NCBI RefSeq assembly: GCF_023073315.1
Contig: NZ_JADPJH010000022.1
Location: 235,348-299,347 of the forward strand
DNA: 64,000 bases
Direction of reading: 5' to 3'
DNA from: Bradyrhizobium sp. 1
Lineage (GTDB): Bacteria > Pseudomonadota > Alphaproteobacteria > Rhizobiales > Xanthobacteraceae
Position numbers and translations under genes: made by a program. The notes beneath the pieces are model-generated. The model had not been told where the DNA came from. It did not search any database and was given only the letters and a program-made list of their open reading frames with translations. This document shows, piece after piece, positions 16,642 through 25,587 of the stretch; within the stretch, counting starts at the first letter, position 1, and each line of letters starts with the position of its first letter.

Positions 16642-18342
16642 TCAGTACTTCGGCTCGTACATCTGCGACTGGACCAGGCCCTTGACGTCGTTGGGCGCCG
16701 GGCCGTCGGCCAGCCCGCGCTGGTAGGCGACGTCCGCTACCGCAGCGGCAATGCGGGCCGAGACCTCGCGAATGCGAGGGAGTGCCGGATAGAGGCTGCC
16801 CTGGGCGAGGTCGTCCTTGCCGACGCAATTGGCCAGCGTATGGGCGGCCGCCATGAACATCTCGTCGGTGACGAGGCGCGAGCGGCTGGCGATGACGCCG
16901 AGGCCGACGCCGGGGAAGATGTAGGAGTTGTTGCCCTGGCGCGGCACGAAAGTGCGGCCGTTGAGTTTTACGGGATCATAGGGACTGCCGCAGGCGAACA
17001 GCGCGCGGCCCTCGGTGTAGCGATAGGCATCCTCCGCCGAGCACTCGGCCTTCGAGGTCGGGTTCGACAGCGCGAACACGATCGGCTGCGCGTTGAGCTC
17101 GGCCATCGCCTTGAGCACCTCGGGCGTGAAGGCGCCGCCGACCGCGGCAACGCCGATGATCACCGTCGGCTTCAGCGTCCTGATCGCGGTGAGGAAATCC
17201 GCGATCGGCGCCTGATCGGTGTGGGCATAGCGCAGCTTGTGGCCGGAGAGGCCGTCACGGCCGCTGACGACGAGACCGCGGGAATCCACCAGCCAGTTGC
17301 GCCGGAGTGCTTCCGCTTCCGAAGCGCCCTCCGCCATCATGGCGGAGACCACGAGATCGGCGATGCCGGTTGCCGCCTCGCCTGCACCGAGGAACAGGAT
17401 CTTCTGGTCGTTCAGCTTGCCGCCGTTGATGCGCAAGCCCGAGAACAGGCCGGCGAGCGCCACCGCCGCGGTGCCCTGGATATCGTCATTGAAGACACAG
17501 GCGTCATCACGGTATTTGTGCAGCAGCTTGAATGCCGAGTGATTGGCAAAGTCCTCGAACTGGATCAGCACGCCCGGGAAGGTTTTTCGCGCGGCGACCA
17601 TGAACTCGTCGACGAAGCTGTCATAGGCCTCGCCCGTGAGCCGGCGCTGGCGCAGACCGAGATAATAGGGATCGTTGAGCAGCTCTTCGTTGTTGGTACC
17701 GACGTCGAGCACGATCGGCAGGCAATGCTCGGGATGCACGCCGGCACAGGCCGAATAGAGCGAGAGCTTTCCGACCGGAATGCCCATGCCGTTGGCGCCG
17801 AGATCGCCAAGTCCCAAAATGCGCTCGCCGTCGGTCACGACGATGAGTTTTGCGGGATTGGGCCAGTTCTTCAGGATGTCCGCGATCTGGCCGCGATCGC
17901 GCGAGGAGATGAACATGCCGCGCGGCCGCTGGTAGATCAGGCCGAACTTCTGGCAGGCGAGCCCGACCGTCGGCGTGTAGATGATCGGCTGGATCTCGTC
18001 GATATTGTCGACGACGACGCGGAAGAACAGCGCCTCGTTGCGGTCATGCAGCGCGTTCAGCGCGACGAATTTTTCCAGATCCGTCGGCAGCATGCGCAGA
18101 TTGACGAGCACGCGCTCGACTTGCGTCTCCATCGTCAGCACGCATGGCGGCAGCAGGCCCCGCAAGCCGAGCGTATCGCGCTCCGCTTCCGTGAAGGCAG
18201 TGCCCTTGTTGAGCAGGGGATCGCGCAGCAGCGCCATGCCATGCGCGGTGTCGGATGATGTCGAATGGGCGCTGACCCGAGCAGGTCTATTCACGAATTC
18301 CCCCAAGGAGTTTCTTATTGAACGGCTGACATTGTCGGCCAC
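16642..18342 (-). CDS. maeA: NAD-dependent malic enzyme
   Basis: A 566-residue malic enzyme that decarboxylates malate to pyruvate with NAD(P), feeding gluconeogenesis and acetyl-CoA when the cell grows on C4 acids. Signatures are PIIYTPTVGLACQKFGLIYQ, FEDFANHSAFKLLHKYRDDA with CVFNDDIQGTAAVALAGL (metal and substrate site) and the dinucleotide fold ILFLGAGEAATGIADL. The length matches the MaeA/SfcA type and not the longer rhizobial enzymes fused to a phosphotransacetylase domain. NAD preference is inferred from that subfamily. The upstream gap holds an intergenic repeat. Confidence 0.92.
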   Translation of the reverse strand: MADNVSRSIRNSLGEFVNRPARVSAHSTSSDTAHGMALLRDPLLNKGTAFTEAERDTLGLRGLLPPCVLTMETQVERVLVNLRMLPTDLEKFVALNALHDRNEALFFRVVVDNIDEIQPIIYTPTVGLACQKFGLIYQRPRGMFISSRDRGQIADILKNWPNPAKLIVVTDGERILGLGDLGANGMGIPVGKLSLYSACAGVHPEHCLPIVLDVGTNNEELLNDPYYLGLRQRRLTGEAYDSFVDEFMVAARKTFPGVLIQFEDFANHSAFKLLHKYRDDACVFNDDIQGTAAVALAGLFSGLRINGGKLNDQKILFLGAGEAATGIADLVVSAMMAEGASEAEALRRNWLVDSRGLVVSGRDGLSGHKLRYAHTDQAPIADFLTAIRTLKPTVIIGVAAVGGAFTPEVLKAMAELNAQPIVFALSNPTSKAECSAEDAYRYTEGRALFACGSPYDPVKLNGRTFVPRQGNNSYIFPGVGLGVIASRSRLVTDEMFMAAAHTLANCVGKDDLAQGSLYPALPRIREVSARIAAAVADVAYQRGLADGPAPNDVKGLVQSQMYEPKY

Positions 18343-18453
18343 CGCTCACTTGAGATCAAGGACGTAGAAACTCAGGCGCATATTGTGATCTCGCACCGCA
18401 GCGAGATTGGCGCGAGAGAAATGGCTGAGGCAAAAGGTTAACAGCGCACACTC

Positions 18454-18600
18454 GCGCCCCTCATCGTGAGGAGCGCGGCACGCGCGTCTCCGGACGATGC
18501 TTTGCATCGCCGGGCGAACCATGCAGGCCCCTATTTCGCCCGCGGCGCATCCTTCGCGCCGGCCGCTGCACGGCCTCCTCAGGATGAGGAGGAACGCTTG
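18454..18600. repeat. intergenic repeat with CCTCATC/GATGAGG hairpins
   Basis: A segment starting GCGCCCCTCATCGTGAGGAG and ending with CCTCCTCAGGATGAGGAGG holds short hairpins at both ends and a GGACGATGCTTTGCATCGCC-type core. It resembles a dispersed Bradyrhizobium repeat. It lies between the malic enzyme promoter and the end of the Bug protein gene. Confidence 0.55.
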
Positions 18601-18613
18601 CGGCGCCGCGCAG

Positions 18614-19612
18614 CTACTCCGGCTTGATATCGGCGGCCTTCACGATCGGCCACCATTTCTCGGTCTCGGCCTTCTGAAAGCTCGCGAGCCCCGCGGGCGT
18701 CTGCTGATCGGGTAGCGGAATTTCCTGACCCAATTCGGCAAATCGCTGCTTCACCGACGGATCGGCAAGGGCGGCGACGATCGCGGCATTCAGCTTTGTG
18801 ACGATCTCTTTCGGCGTGTTCTTCGGTGCCCAGATGCCGTGCCAGTAGGAGATGTAGAGCCCGGGCAGGCCCGCCTCGTCGACGGTCGGAATGTCAGGCG
18901 CAGACACAAGCCTGGTCGGCGCGGTCACGGCGAACGCCTTGATCGCACCATTCTTGTATTGCGGCAGCGAGTTCGACGCCTGGTCGAACATGATGTCGAT
19001 CTGGCCTGCGACGAGATCGATCATGGCGGGGCCCGCGCCGCGATAAGGTATGAACTGGAAGTCGGTGCCGGTCTTTTCCTTGAAGAAGACGCCGGCAACA
19101 TGGGCGCCCGTGCCCGCGCCGGCCGTCCCGGCGGTCGCCTTGCCCGGGTTGGCCTTCAGCCACGCGATCATCTCTTTCAGATTGTTCGCCTCAAGCGACT
19201 TCCGGCCGACGATGAGCTGCGTGCCCATCGCGATGGTCGCGACCGGCTCGAAATCGGCGATCACGTCATAGGGCAGCTTGAAGATCGCGCCGTTGAGCAC
19301 ATGCGTGCCCCAATGGCCGATGGTGATCGTGGTGCCATCAGGCGTCGCGCGCGCAACGCGGGCGCCCGCGATGCTGCCGGAAGCGCCGGCCACGTTCTCG
19401 ACCACGATCGTCGTGTGCAGTTCGGCGGCGATCCGTTCGGACAGGATTCGCGCCAGCGTGTCAGTTGGTCCGCCCGCCGCGAACGGCACCACCAGCGTAA
19501 TGGGGCGGGGCGGAAACGGCTGGGCGCTTCCCGGCGCAGTCCACGTCGCACATCCAATCAACGCGCATGCGACAATCACATGACCGCGCAATCCGGCCCA
19601 CAGCCCCCGCAT
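18614..19612 (-). CDS. Bug/TctC-family periplasmic binding protein (orphan)
   Basis: A 332-residue tripartite-tricarboxylate-transporter receptor of the Bug family with a Sec signal peptide (cleavage after GSAQ). Diagnostic segments are PPRPITLVVPFAAGGPTDTL, IVVENVAGASGSIAGARVAR and IPYRGAGPAMIDLVAGQIDIMFD. Bug proteins bind small carboxylates or similar solutes in the periplasm. No tctA/tctB membrane genes are adjacent, so it is an orphan receptor that might use the TctAB at 61-63 kb or act as a sensor protein. Ligand not predictable. Confidence 0.9.
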   Translation of the reverse strand: MRGLWAGLRGHVIVACALIGCATWTAPGSAQPFPPRPITLVVPFAAGGPTDTLARILSERIAAELHTTIVVENVAGASGSIAGARVARATPDGTTITIGHWGTHVLNGAIFKLPYDVIADFEPVATIAMGTQLIVGRKSLEANNLKEMIAWLKANPGKATAGTAGAGTGAHVAGVFFKEKTGTDFQFIPYRGAGPAMIDLVAGQIDIMFDQASNSLPQYKNGAIKAFAVTAPTRLVSAPDIPTVDEAGLPGLYISYWHGIWAPKNTPKEIVTKLNAAIVAALADPSVKQRFAELGQEIPLPDQQTPAGLASFQKAETEKWWPIVKAADIKPE

Positions 19613-19885
19613 CAGTCTCTCCCACCCTTTTTGCCGCCCGCATGTTGTCAGCGGGCTGGAGCCGGAGTGAACGCTGCCGGGCCGGCAGAGGCAAGCTGGA
19701 AATGACCCCGGACCGCTTAGGACATGGACTCATAAACTCGCGCTGCAATTCGTGTGAGGTCCGCTCTGCCTCCGATGCCGGCCGTGTTGGCGCAACTCAC
19801 CCTAGGTCCGAGTTGGGCCATGAGCAGACATGGTTCGAACTGCGGAACGCATCATGTGGCTGCGCTACCGTACGATCAGGTGTTT

Positions 19886-21145
19886 TCAATTTCCTCGGCG
19901 AACGGACTTGAGGTAGTCGTCGATTTGACCTTCCCAGAGGTCAGGATAATGAATGACGTTGTGACCAATGTCGCTGGGCACATTGAACTCGACGAATTGT
20001 CCTCGGCCTCCGGCTCTTTCGAACGCTGCAAAGTTTTTCCGGCTGTGACTGAGCGAATAGAACTTGTCACCTTGTCCGTAGAGCCAAATCGTTGAACGGT
20101 CGTAGTGCGCACCCCGTTCTAGGAGCGCCTGATTGACCAACGCGGCGCTCGGCGCCTTTTCGCTAAACCACCCACCGACAAAATTGATGACACCGAGGAT
20201 TTGCTCCGAGTCTGTTCCTGCACAGGCGATGGACAGTGCCCCACCACGCGATTGTCCACCAACTAGAACCGGGCCGGGAGAGACATCCTGCCGTCTCCGA
20301 AGGGCGGCATTGGCCGCGCCTATATCGGTCAATGCGCGATCCGCACCGGCCAGCGCTTTGGCGAGATCGCCGAAACTGTTCTGCTCTTCTTCATAGCGTC
20401 CACCGGATTTTCCACGACCGCGACGCTGCGGAAAGGCAACGAGCCAGCCCCGTTTGTTGAGGAAATCAGCAACTTCCAGCGAAACCCATGTTTGCTTGAT
20501 TAACCCGGGTGTCGCGTTGCTGCCGACTGAGCCATGATGGAAGACCGCGAGAGGAAATGGCCCCGAGCCAGGAGGCTTAAAGAAAACGACCTCTAGCCCG
20601 ATCGGATAGCCATCTTCGAGCAGGTCCGTTTCCAACAATTCGGATGTACCACGGGACCAAGCGACAACAGCATGGGGCCTGAGCAGGGAGGCGAGGTCGC
20701 TTTTGATCATCGTCGCCCGCGCAACCCCCGAACCTTTGAAGAACGCGCTCAGCTGGCCTTCGTCATCGATACCGTACTCCGCGATCCCCCCCGGCACTTT
20801 AACGGTTAGCGTACGCCCAGAGACAGTAGCATCCAATCGCCGCCAGTTTGCGCGCAATCCCGTGTGAAAATCGTCGCCGAGAGCGTAAACAATGCTTGCC
20901 GCACCATCTTCATCGATCCGCTCGACCAACAATATATGCTTGATTTCTCCATTCCATGCTCCAGTCCATACGCCGCTAAAACGTCGTTGCACGTCCGTTC
21001 CGGATTGCAGAACAAAGGCCAGTCTGGCGTCTGCTGGCAATGGTACGCCATCGATAACAAAATCGGCGTCTTCCGTGGCGCTCGAGGCGAACGGCCAAGC
21101 AACTGCCGCACAACCGAGCATGGAAATAAACTTACGCCGGCGCAT
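19886..21145 (-). CDS. secreted alpha/beta-hydrolase of atypical base composition
   Basis: A 419-residue protein starting MRRRKFISMLGCAAVAWPFA, a Tat-like or Sec signal. The C-terminal half is an alpha/beta-hydrolase (dienelactone hydrolase/dipeptidyl-peptidase type): VFFKPPGSGPFPLAVFHHGS strand-loop, GWLVAFPQRRGRGKSGGRYE, nucleophile elbow LVGGQSRGGALS and a late IGHNVIH supplying the His. The first 180 residues resemble the N-terminal beta domain of such exported hydrolases. Base composition here is close to 50% G+C in sampled lines, well below its neighbours, and codon choice is less biased, suggesting acquisition by transfer. An in-frame start at 21211 is rejected in favour of the signal peptide start. 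Confidence 0.8.
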   Translation of the reverse strand: MRRRKFISMLGCAAVAWPFASSATEDADFVIDGVPLPADARLAFVLQSGTDVQRRFSGVWTGAWNGEIKHILLVERIDEDGAASIVYALGDDFHTGLRANWRRLDATVSGRTLTVKVPGGIAEYGIDDEGQLSAFFKGSGVARATMIKSDLASLLRPHAVVAWSRGTSELLETDLLEDGYPIGLEVVFFKPPGSGPFPLAVFHHGSVGSNATPGLIKQTWVSLEVADFLNKRGWLVAFPQRRGRGKSGGRYEEEQNSFGDLAKALAGADRALTDIGAANAALRRRQDVSPGPVLVGGQSRGGALSIACAGTDSEQILGVINFVGGWFSEKAPSAALVNQALLERGAHYDRSTIWLYGQGDKFYSLSHSRKNFAAFERAGGRGQFVEFNVPSDIGHNVIHYPDLWEGQIDDYLKSVRRGN

Positions 21146-21326
21146 GCAAGCAGTTCCATTTAAACGGTTGTATAAACATGTAGCACAACGCTCATCGAGC
21201 TTCCATCGCAAGTTTGCGTGTTCGCCCTAGCCTCTGATGTCAGCCTTGGGTCACAAGCCGCCAATCACACGCAAGGTGGGAGACTTCCGCTTTGGATTGG
21301 TAAGCCGACCTTAGTGGGTACACGCC

Positions 21327-23657
21327 CTATCCGGCTGCCCGCCTAGGCGTCAGATTAGCGGCCGTATCAGCCGGCGGCGCGACGTGCATCAAAATGGTCT
21401 GGGTGGCGGATGCGACCTCGATGCCGTTCTGCTGAAAGCGTTGCTTCATGCGGCGGTTGAATTCGCGCTGGACCGGCCAGCGGCCCGTCTCGGTGCAGCG
21501 GATCTGGCCGACGATCGACACCATGGCGCCGTCGACCTTGTCGACGCCCCAGAGCTCGAGATCGCCGCGGATCAGCGCACGGAATTCAGGCTCGCGGCGC
21601 ATCTCGTCGACGATGTCCTTGAGGATCTGGCCGGCGCGGTCGGTATCCTCCTTGTAGGCGACGTTGACGCTGACGGACGCATTGCCGGCGCCGCGGCTGG
21701 CATTGGTGATGGTCGTGACCGCGCTGAACGGCACGATGTGCACGGCACCGTCGCCGGCGCGGAGCCGAATGGTTCGGATCGAGACGTTCTCGACAACGCC
21801 TGACAGCCCGGAGACGCTGACGGTGTCGCCGACCTGCACGGTGTTCTCCAGCAGCAGGAACAAGCCGGTGATGAGATCCTGCACCAGCTTTTGCGAACCG
21901 AAGCCGACGGCGATGCCGACGATGCCGGCGCCCGCGAGCAGCGGCGCGACATTGACGCCAAGTTCGCTCAGCGCTGTGAGGCCAACAACGGTCGCGATCA
22001 GACAAAGCAGCGCCGTCCGCAGCATCGGCTGGAAGGTGCGCAGGCGCGCAGCACGGGCATAGTGCACGTCGCGGGACAGCGAATTGATCTGGCGATCCAG
22101 CAGCGCGTTGCTGGCTTCCCAGATCGCGGCCGCAATGCCTGCTGCGAGCGCGATCGTCACCACGGCCGAAATCAGCCGGCCGCCGATCTGGCCACCGTAG
22201 AACCAGACGATGGCATCGACGCCCCACACTTCGAGCACGGCCACGAAGCCGATGAGGGCGATCACGCCAGATACGATCTTGCGCAGCAGCGGCAGATAGC
22301 GATTGGCCCGGACTTCGAGGCCGGGAAAGCGCTGGAGGATCTCCGGCTTGATGCGGAAGCCGCGGTCGATCAGGCCCAGCGTCAGCATGATGGTAACACG
22401 CGTGATCAGCGCCACCACGATGGTGCCGACGAAATATTGCAGCAGCAGCGAATAGCCGTTGCGGATGTTGAGCGCCCACACCGCCCACAGCGCGAGGTCG
22501 AGCGCGATCGCAAGATAATGCCAACCGCCCGCGATGCGGTTGCGCAGGCGGGCTGCAATGCCCTGCCGATCAGCGGGCGCACCGATGGCGTCGGCGACCT
22601 GACCACGGCATTGCAGGATGATGACGACGATGAAGAGATGCACGACCAGCATCACCATGCGCAGCAGCGCGGCGTAACCGGCGCGGTGCAGGCCGAGCAG
22701 CAGCGCGACATTGGCAAAAGCGATGCCGGAGACGCCGACACCGACGATGCGGCGTGCCCAGATCTCGATATAGGCCGCCGTCTCGGCGCGAACCGGAAAC
22801 AGGCCGTGGGGTCCCGCCAGCGCGCGGACGACACAGATGAGCCCGCGCGAGAACGCGTAGGCATTGACGACCGCAAGGATCACGAGGCGGACGGTCGCGG
22901 GATCGCCGATCTCCGTTCCAAGCAGCGCCGTGGCCACGCCGACAAAGACCAACACGGGAAGCAGTTCGAGCAGGAAGCGTCCCAGCACGAGGGGCAGCCG
23001 CAGCGTGATTTGCCAGGCTCGCGCCAGGCTATGGCGGCGCCTGTGCAGTTCGGGCGCGGGGGTGACATCTGCTACCGATGACGGCGGATCGGCAATGGGC
23101 AGCACCTGTACCGGCAGGCGCGCGGTTTGCGGCATGCGCCCTTCCAGGAACACGACGGGGCGCCGGATCAGACGAAACATCACCCATTCGGCGCCAAAGG
23201 CGCAGCCGAACACCAGAGCGAGCTTCCAGGCGATCTCGATCAGGAGGTTGTAGGCAGCTGGGTCGTTCGCTGTCCGCACGATCCAGTAATAGAACGCCGG
23301 GAAGTGTGTGAGCGTCCTGGCCATATCGGCGACGTCTCGCGACATCTCGCCGATCTGCTCGGATACGGTGAGCATGAGCTGCGCACCGAGGCCGTCGGCC
23401 GCCAGCGGGATCGGCGACTTTTGTTCGGGCGCCGGCTGCTGCGGACCTGATACATTCGCGATCGCGCGCAGCGTGTCGATCATCTGCGCGCGCTTCTTGT
23501 CGTCCTGGAGCGTCTCCAGCGCGCGCGTCGCTTCCTCCGGCGACAGTGCGGCCGCATTGGCGGTGGCCGGCGCCGGCGGCTCGGCGCGAGCTGGGGAGAA
23601 AGACGAGATGGCGAGGAAGAGCGCAGCGAGAAGCGCGGAGGCAAACTTATGCGACAC
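21327..23657 (-). CDS. large MscS-family mechanosensitive channel
   Basis: A 776-residue channel with a GTG start at 23657 (AAGGA precedes it at good spacing), a signal peptide (ending SPARA), an N-terminal periplasmic part and about ten membrane helices. The conserved MscS core is near the end: helix with LLAGAGIVGIAVGFGSQKLV, then VQVGDTVSVSGLSGVVENVS and VHIVPFSAVTTITNASRG of the beta domain. MscS-type channels open on membrane tension and release solutes during hypo-osmotic shock. The length puts it with the multi-helix YbiO/YnaI-like forms. It ends in a short extension after the alpha-beta domain. Confidence 0.9.
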   Translation of the reverse strand: MSHKFASALLAALFLAISSFSPARAEPPAPATANAAALSPEEATRALETLQDDKKRAQMIDTLRAIANVSGPQQPAPEQKSPIPLAADGLGAQLMLTVSEQIGEMSRDVADMARTLTHFPAFYYWIVRTANDPAAYNLLIEIAWKLALVFGCAFGAEWVMFRLIRRPVVFLEGRMPQTARLPVQVLPIADPPSSVADVTPAPELHRRRHSLARAWQITLRLPLVLGRFLLELLPVLVFVGVATALLGTEIGDPATVRLVILAVVNAYAFSRGLICVVRALAGPHGLFPVRAETAAYIEIWARRIVGVGVSGIAFANVALLLGLHRAGYAALLRMVMLVVHLFIVVIILQCRGQVADAIGAPADRQGIAARLRNRIAGGWHYLAIALDLALWAVWALNIRNGYSLLLQYFVGTIVVALITRVTIMLTLGLIDRGFRIKPEILQRFPGLEVRANRYLPLLRKIVSGVIALIGFVAVLEVWGVDAIVWFYGGQIGGRLISAVVTIALAAGIAAAIWEASNALLDRQINSLSRDVHYARAARLRTFQPMLRTALLCLIATVVGLTALSELGVNVAPLLAGAGIVGIAVGFGSQKLVQDLITGLFLLLENTVQVGDTVSVSGLSGVVENVSIRTIRLRAGDGAVHIVPFSAVTTITNASRGAGNASVSVNVAYKEDTDRAGQILKDIVDEMRREPEFRALIRGDLELWGVDKVDGAMVSIVGQIRCTETGRWPVQREFNRRMKQRFQQNGIEVASATQTILMHVAPPADTAANLTPRRAAG

Positions 23658-24381
23658 GAAGGATTCCTTAGAAAAAATAGATGCGCTCCGGCGGAATCTG
23701 AATCTTCCCCGCCGAAACGCATGCGTCATGTCGGATGGGCGTTATTCGCCCGCGCCCTGTGTCGGAAGTTTGCCGATGAGGCGACAATCTCTTGGCATTT
23801 GCCGCAACGCAGGATCGGGAACCCGCGGCTTGGCCAAGACGCGCCGCTGAAATGCGGTGCGCACAACACATCTCTCCCGTCATCGCGGGAATCAGACCCG
23901 GACTGACCCCGAGTAGGAGAGAGACAACAGGACGTCGGGACATTTACGACGGTGGCATCGTCGAGGCATCCGCCAGTATAGGCGTGCTGAAAACGCACAG
24001 CGCCGGGCAGGTAGGGGCTATGCCACACTGATGCAGCCCTCTAGACCTGTACCCGGCGTGCCGTTCGCGGTTTCTGCCGCTATGCGATAGTCCGAACGAG
24101 CTCCATCGCACTCAACGCGGCTGGATTTGCGGAGGTGGTGTCATAGACCTCCCCTTGCTCTAGAGGTGGACGTTGCGCGTCGCGTATTCGCGACCATGAG
24201 GATGGTCCTCCCATGACATAAAACTGTCAAGCGGGATCAAGGAGGTCTCAAATCACATTTGAAGCCGTTCCATGATGTTCCCGCGACAGATTGGAAAGCG
24301 CGGAATAAATCCCTCGACGCAGCGTTTGTGTCGAAGGGATATCTTCTCTCCCGCCTCTCCTTCATTTCCAGAAAGCCAGAG
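23658..24381. other. 724-bp gene-poor region
   Basis: No convincing gene was found on either strand; open frames here have poor composition and no homology that I recognise. A short stretch near 23875-23910 (CCGTCATCGCGGGAATCAGACC) looks like a decayed repeat. Toward the right, a strong Shine-Dalgarno-like AAGGAGG lies at 24239-24245, and GACCTCC at 24146-24152 could pair with GGAGGTC at 24241-24247. The region should hold the promoter of the MBL-fold gene at 24382. Confidence 0.5.
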
Positions 24382-25266
24382 ATGAAAGCATCATTTTGTA
24401 TCGCAATTGTCGCGACCCTCGTGACCGGATCAGCGTTCGCGCAGACCCCGCCACAGACCTCGACCAGGAAGGTCGACGGCACCGACAACGTCTACATCTT
24501 CCGCTATGGCGGCCACCAGTCGATGTTCGTGGTGACGCCGAAGGGCGTGATCGCGACCGACCCGATCTCTTATTTGAGACCCGCAAAACCCTATATCGAC
24601 GCGATCAAGGCGGTCACCGACCAGCCGATCAAATACGTCGTCTACAGCCATCACCATTACGACCACATCGCCGGCGGCCAGCCCTTCAAGGATCTCGGCG
24701 CCACCTTCATCGCCCACCGGCGGACCAAGGAGCGCCTGCTCGAGCTGAAGAAGCAGAATTCGCTGCTGGCCGACATCGTGATGCCGGACCAGGTGGTCGA
24801 CGACCAGAAGATCATCAAGCTCGGCGGCACCACGCTGGAGCTCGACTATGTCGGCCGCAACCATTCCGACAATTCGCTGGTGATGCGGCTGCCGAAGGAG
24901 AAGATCGTCTTCGTCGTCGACTTCGCGCCGATCGAGTCGGTCCAGTTCCGCAACATCCCCGACAACGCCTCGCCGCTGGAATATATCGCCTCGCTGAAGA
25001 AGCTGGCTTCGCTCGACTGGGAGCGGATGATCCCCGGCCATCCCTATGCCGGCGGCCGGTTCGGCACCAAGAAGGACATCGAGGACGACATCGCCTACAT
25101 GGAGGACCTCTCCGCCGAAGTGAAGAAGGCGGCCGACGCCGGCAAATGCTTCGACACCGCGATGAAGGAGGTGAAGTTGCCGAAATACGAGAAATGGGCG
25201 AATTACGAGGCGAGCCTTCCCGCCAACGTCGAGCGCTTCTGCTACTGGTGGGGCCGGGGTTACTAA
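24382..25266 (+). CDS. secreted MBL-fold metallo-hydrolase
   Basis: A 294-residue periplasmic metallo-beta-lactamase-fold protein with a signal peptide (MKASFCIAIVATLVTGSAFA). The zinc motif HHHYDHIAGG follows YVVYS at about residues 88-102, GRNHSDNS holds the next ligand, FVVDFAPIE the bridging Asp and MIPGHPYAGG the last His. This set fits subclass-B-like or quinoprotein-associated hydrolases; substrate unknown. The frame is open from a TTG at 24259 with a good AAGGAGG before it, but only the ATG at 24382 gives a proper signal peptide at the N-terminus. Confidence 0.88.
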   Translation: MKASFCIAIVATLVTGSAFAQTPPQTSTRKVDGTDNVYIFRYGGHQSMFVVTPKGVIATDPISYLRPAKPYIDAIKAVTDQPIKYVVYSHHHYDHIAGGQPFKDLGATFIAHRRTKERLLELKKQNSLLADIVMPDQVVDDQKIIKLGGTTLELDYVGRNHSDNSLVMRLPKEKIVFVVDFAPIESVQFRNIPDNASPLEYIASLKKLASLDWERMIPGHPYAGGRFGTKKDIEDDIAYMEDLSAEVKKAADAGKCFDTAMKEVKLPKYEKWANYEASLPANVERFCYWWGRGY

Positions 25267-25283
25267 CCGCGTGCACGAACCTC

Positions 25284-25405
25284 GTAGGGTGGGCAAAGGC
25301 GCACCTGCGCCGTGCCCACCACCTCTACCCGCAATGAAAATTGGTGGGCACGCTTCCGCCTTCGCTGTTCGAGCTACGGCGGACAAGTCGCTTTGCCTAC
25401 CCTAC
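25284..25405. repeat. 122-bp MITE-like palindromic element
   Basis: Terminal inverted repeats GTAGGGTGGGCAAAG and CTTTGCCTACCCTAC match in 14 of 15 positions. Nested inside is a perfect 11-bp inverted repeat, CGTGCCCACCA (25311) and TGGTGGGCACG (25342). Nearly identical sequences recur between genes in Bradyrhizobium. No coding capacity; probably a non-autonomous mobile repeat. Confidence 0.75.
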
Positions 25406-25434
25406 GGCACCGGTCATGCGGCTGCTCTTGATGC

Positions 25435-25587
25435 GTCAAGCGGCACCGTCGCGATGATGACACCATACCCCTGTTTTGCCCGACGGGTCAAGTAAATTTC
25501 TTAAAATCCGAACGCCCTTTCCGCTCGCCCGCAAGCCGTTGATTTCACTATCGCCGGCTACTGTGCATGGGGTTGTTTTCGCGTTTT
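25435..25587. repeat. second dispersed intergenic repeat, abutting ppk2
   Basis: The stretch with CCCCTGTTTTGCCCGACGGG, then a TCAAGTAAATTTCTTAAAAT segment and GGCTACTGTGCATGGGGTTG, is one I recognise as recurring in Bradyrhizobium intergenic DNA. It follows the MITE-like element directly and ends at the stop codon of ppk2. Together they fill the 320-bp gap. Confidence 0.55.

Noticed and set aside
19825..19850. GGTTCGAAC, resembling a tRNA T-loop
   Set aside because: No acceptor or anticodon stem can be built around it at the correct distances.
24259..24381. N-terminal extension of the MBL-fold protein from TTG at 24259
   Set aside because: It has a good Shine-Dalgarno upstream, but the extension would bury the signal peptide 41 residues inside the protein.
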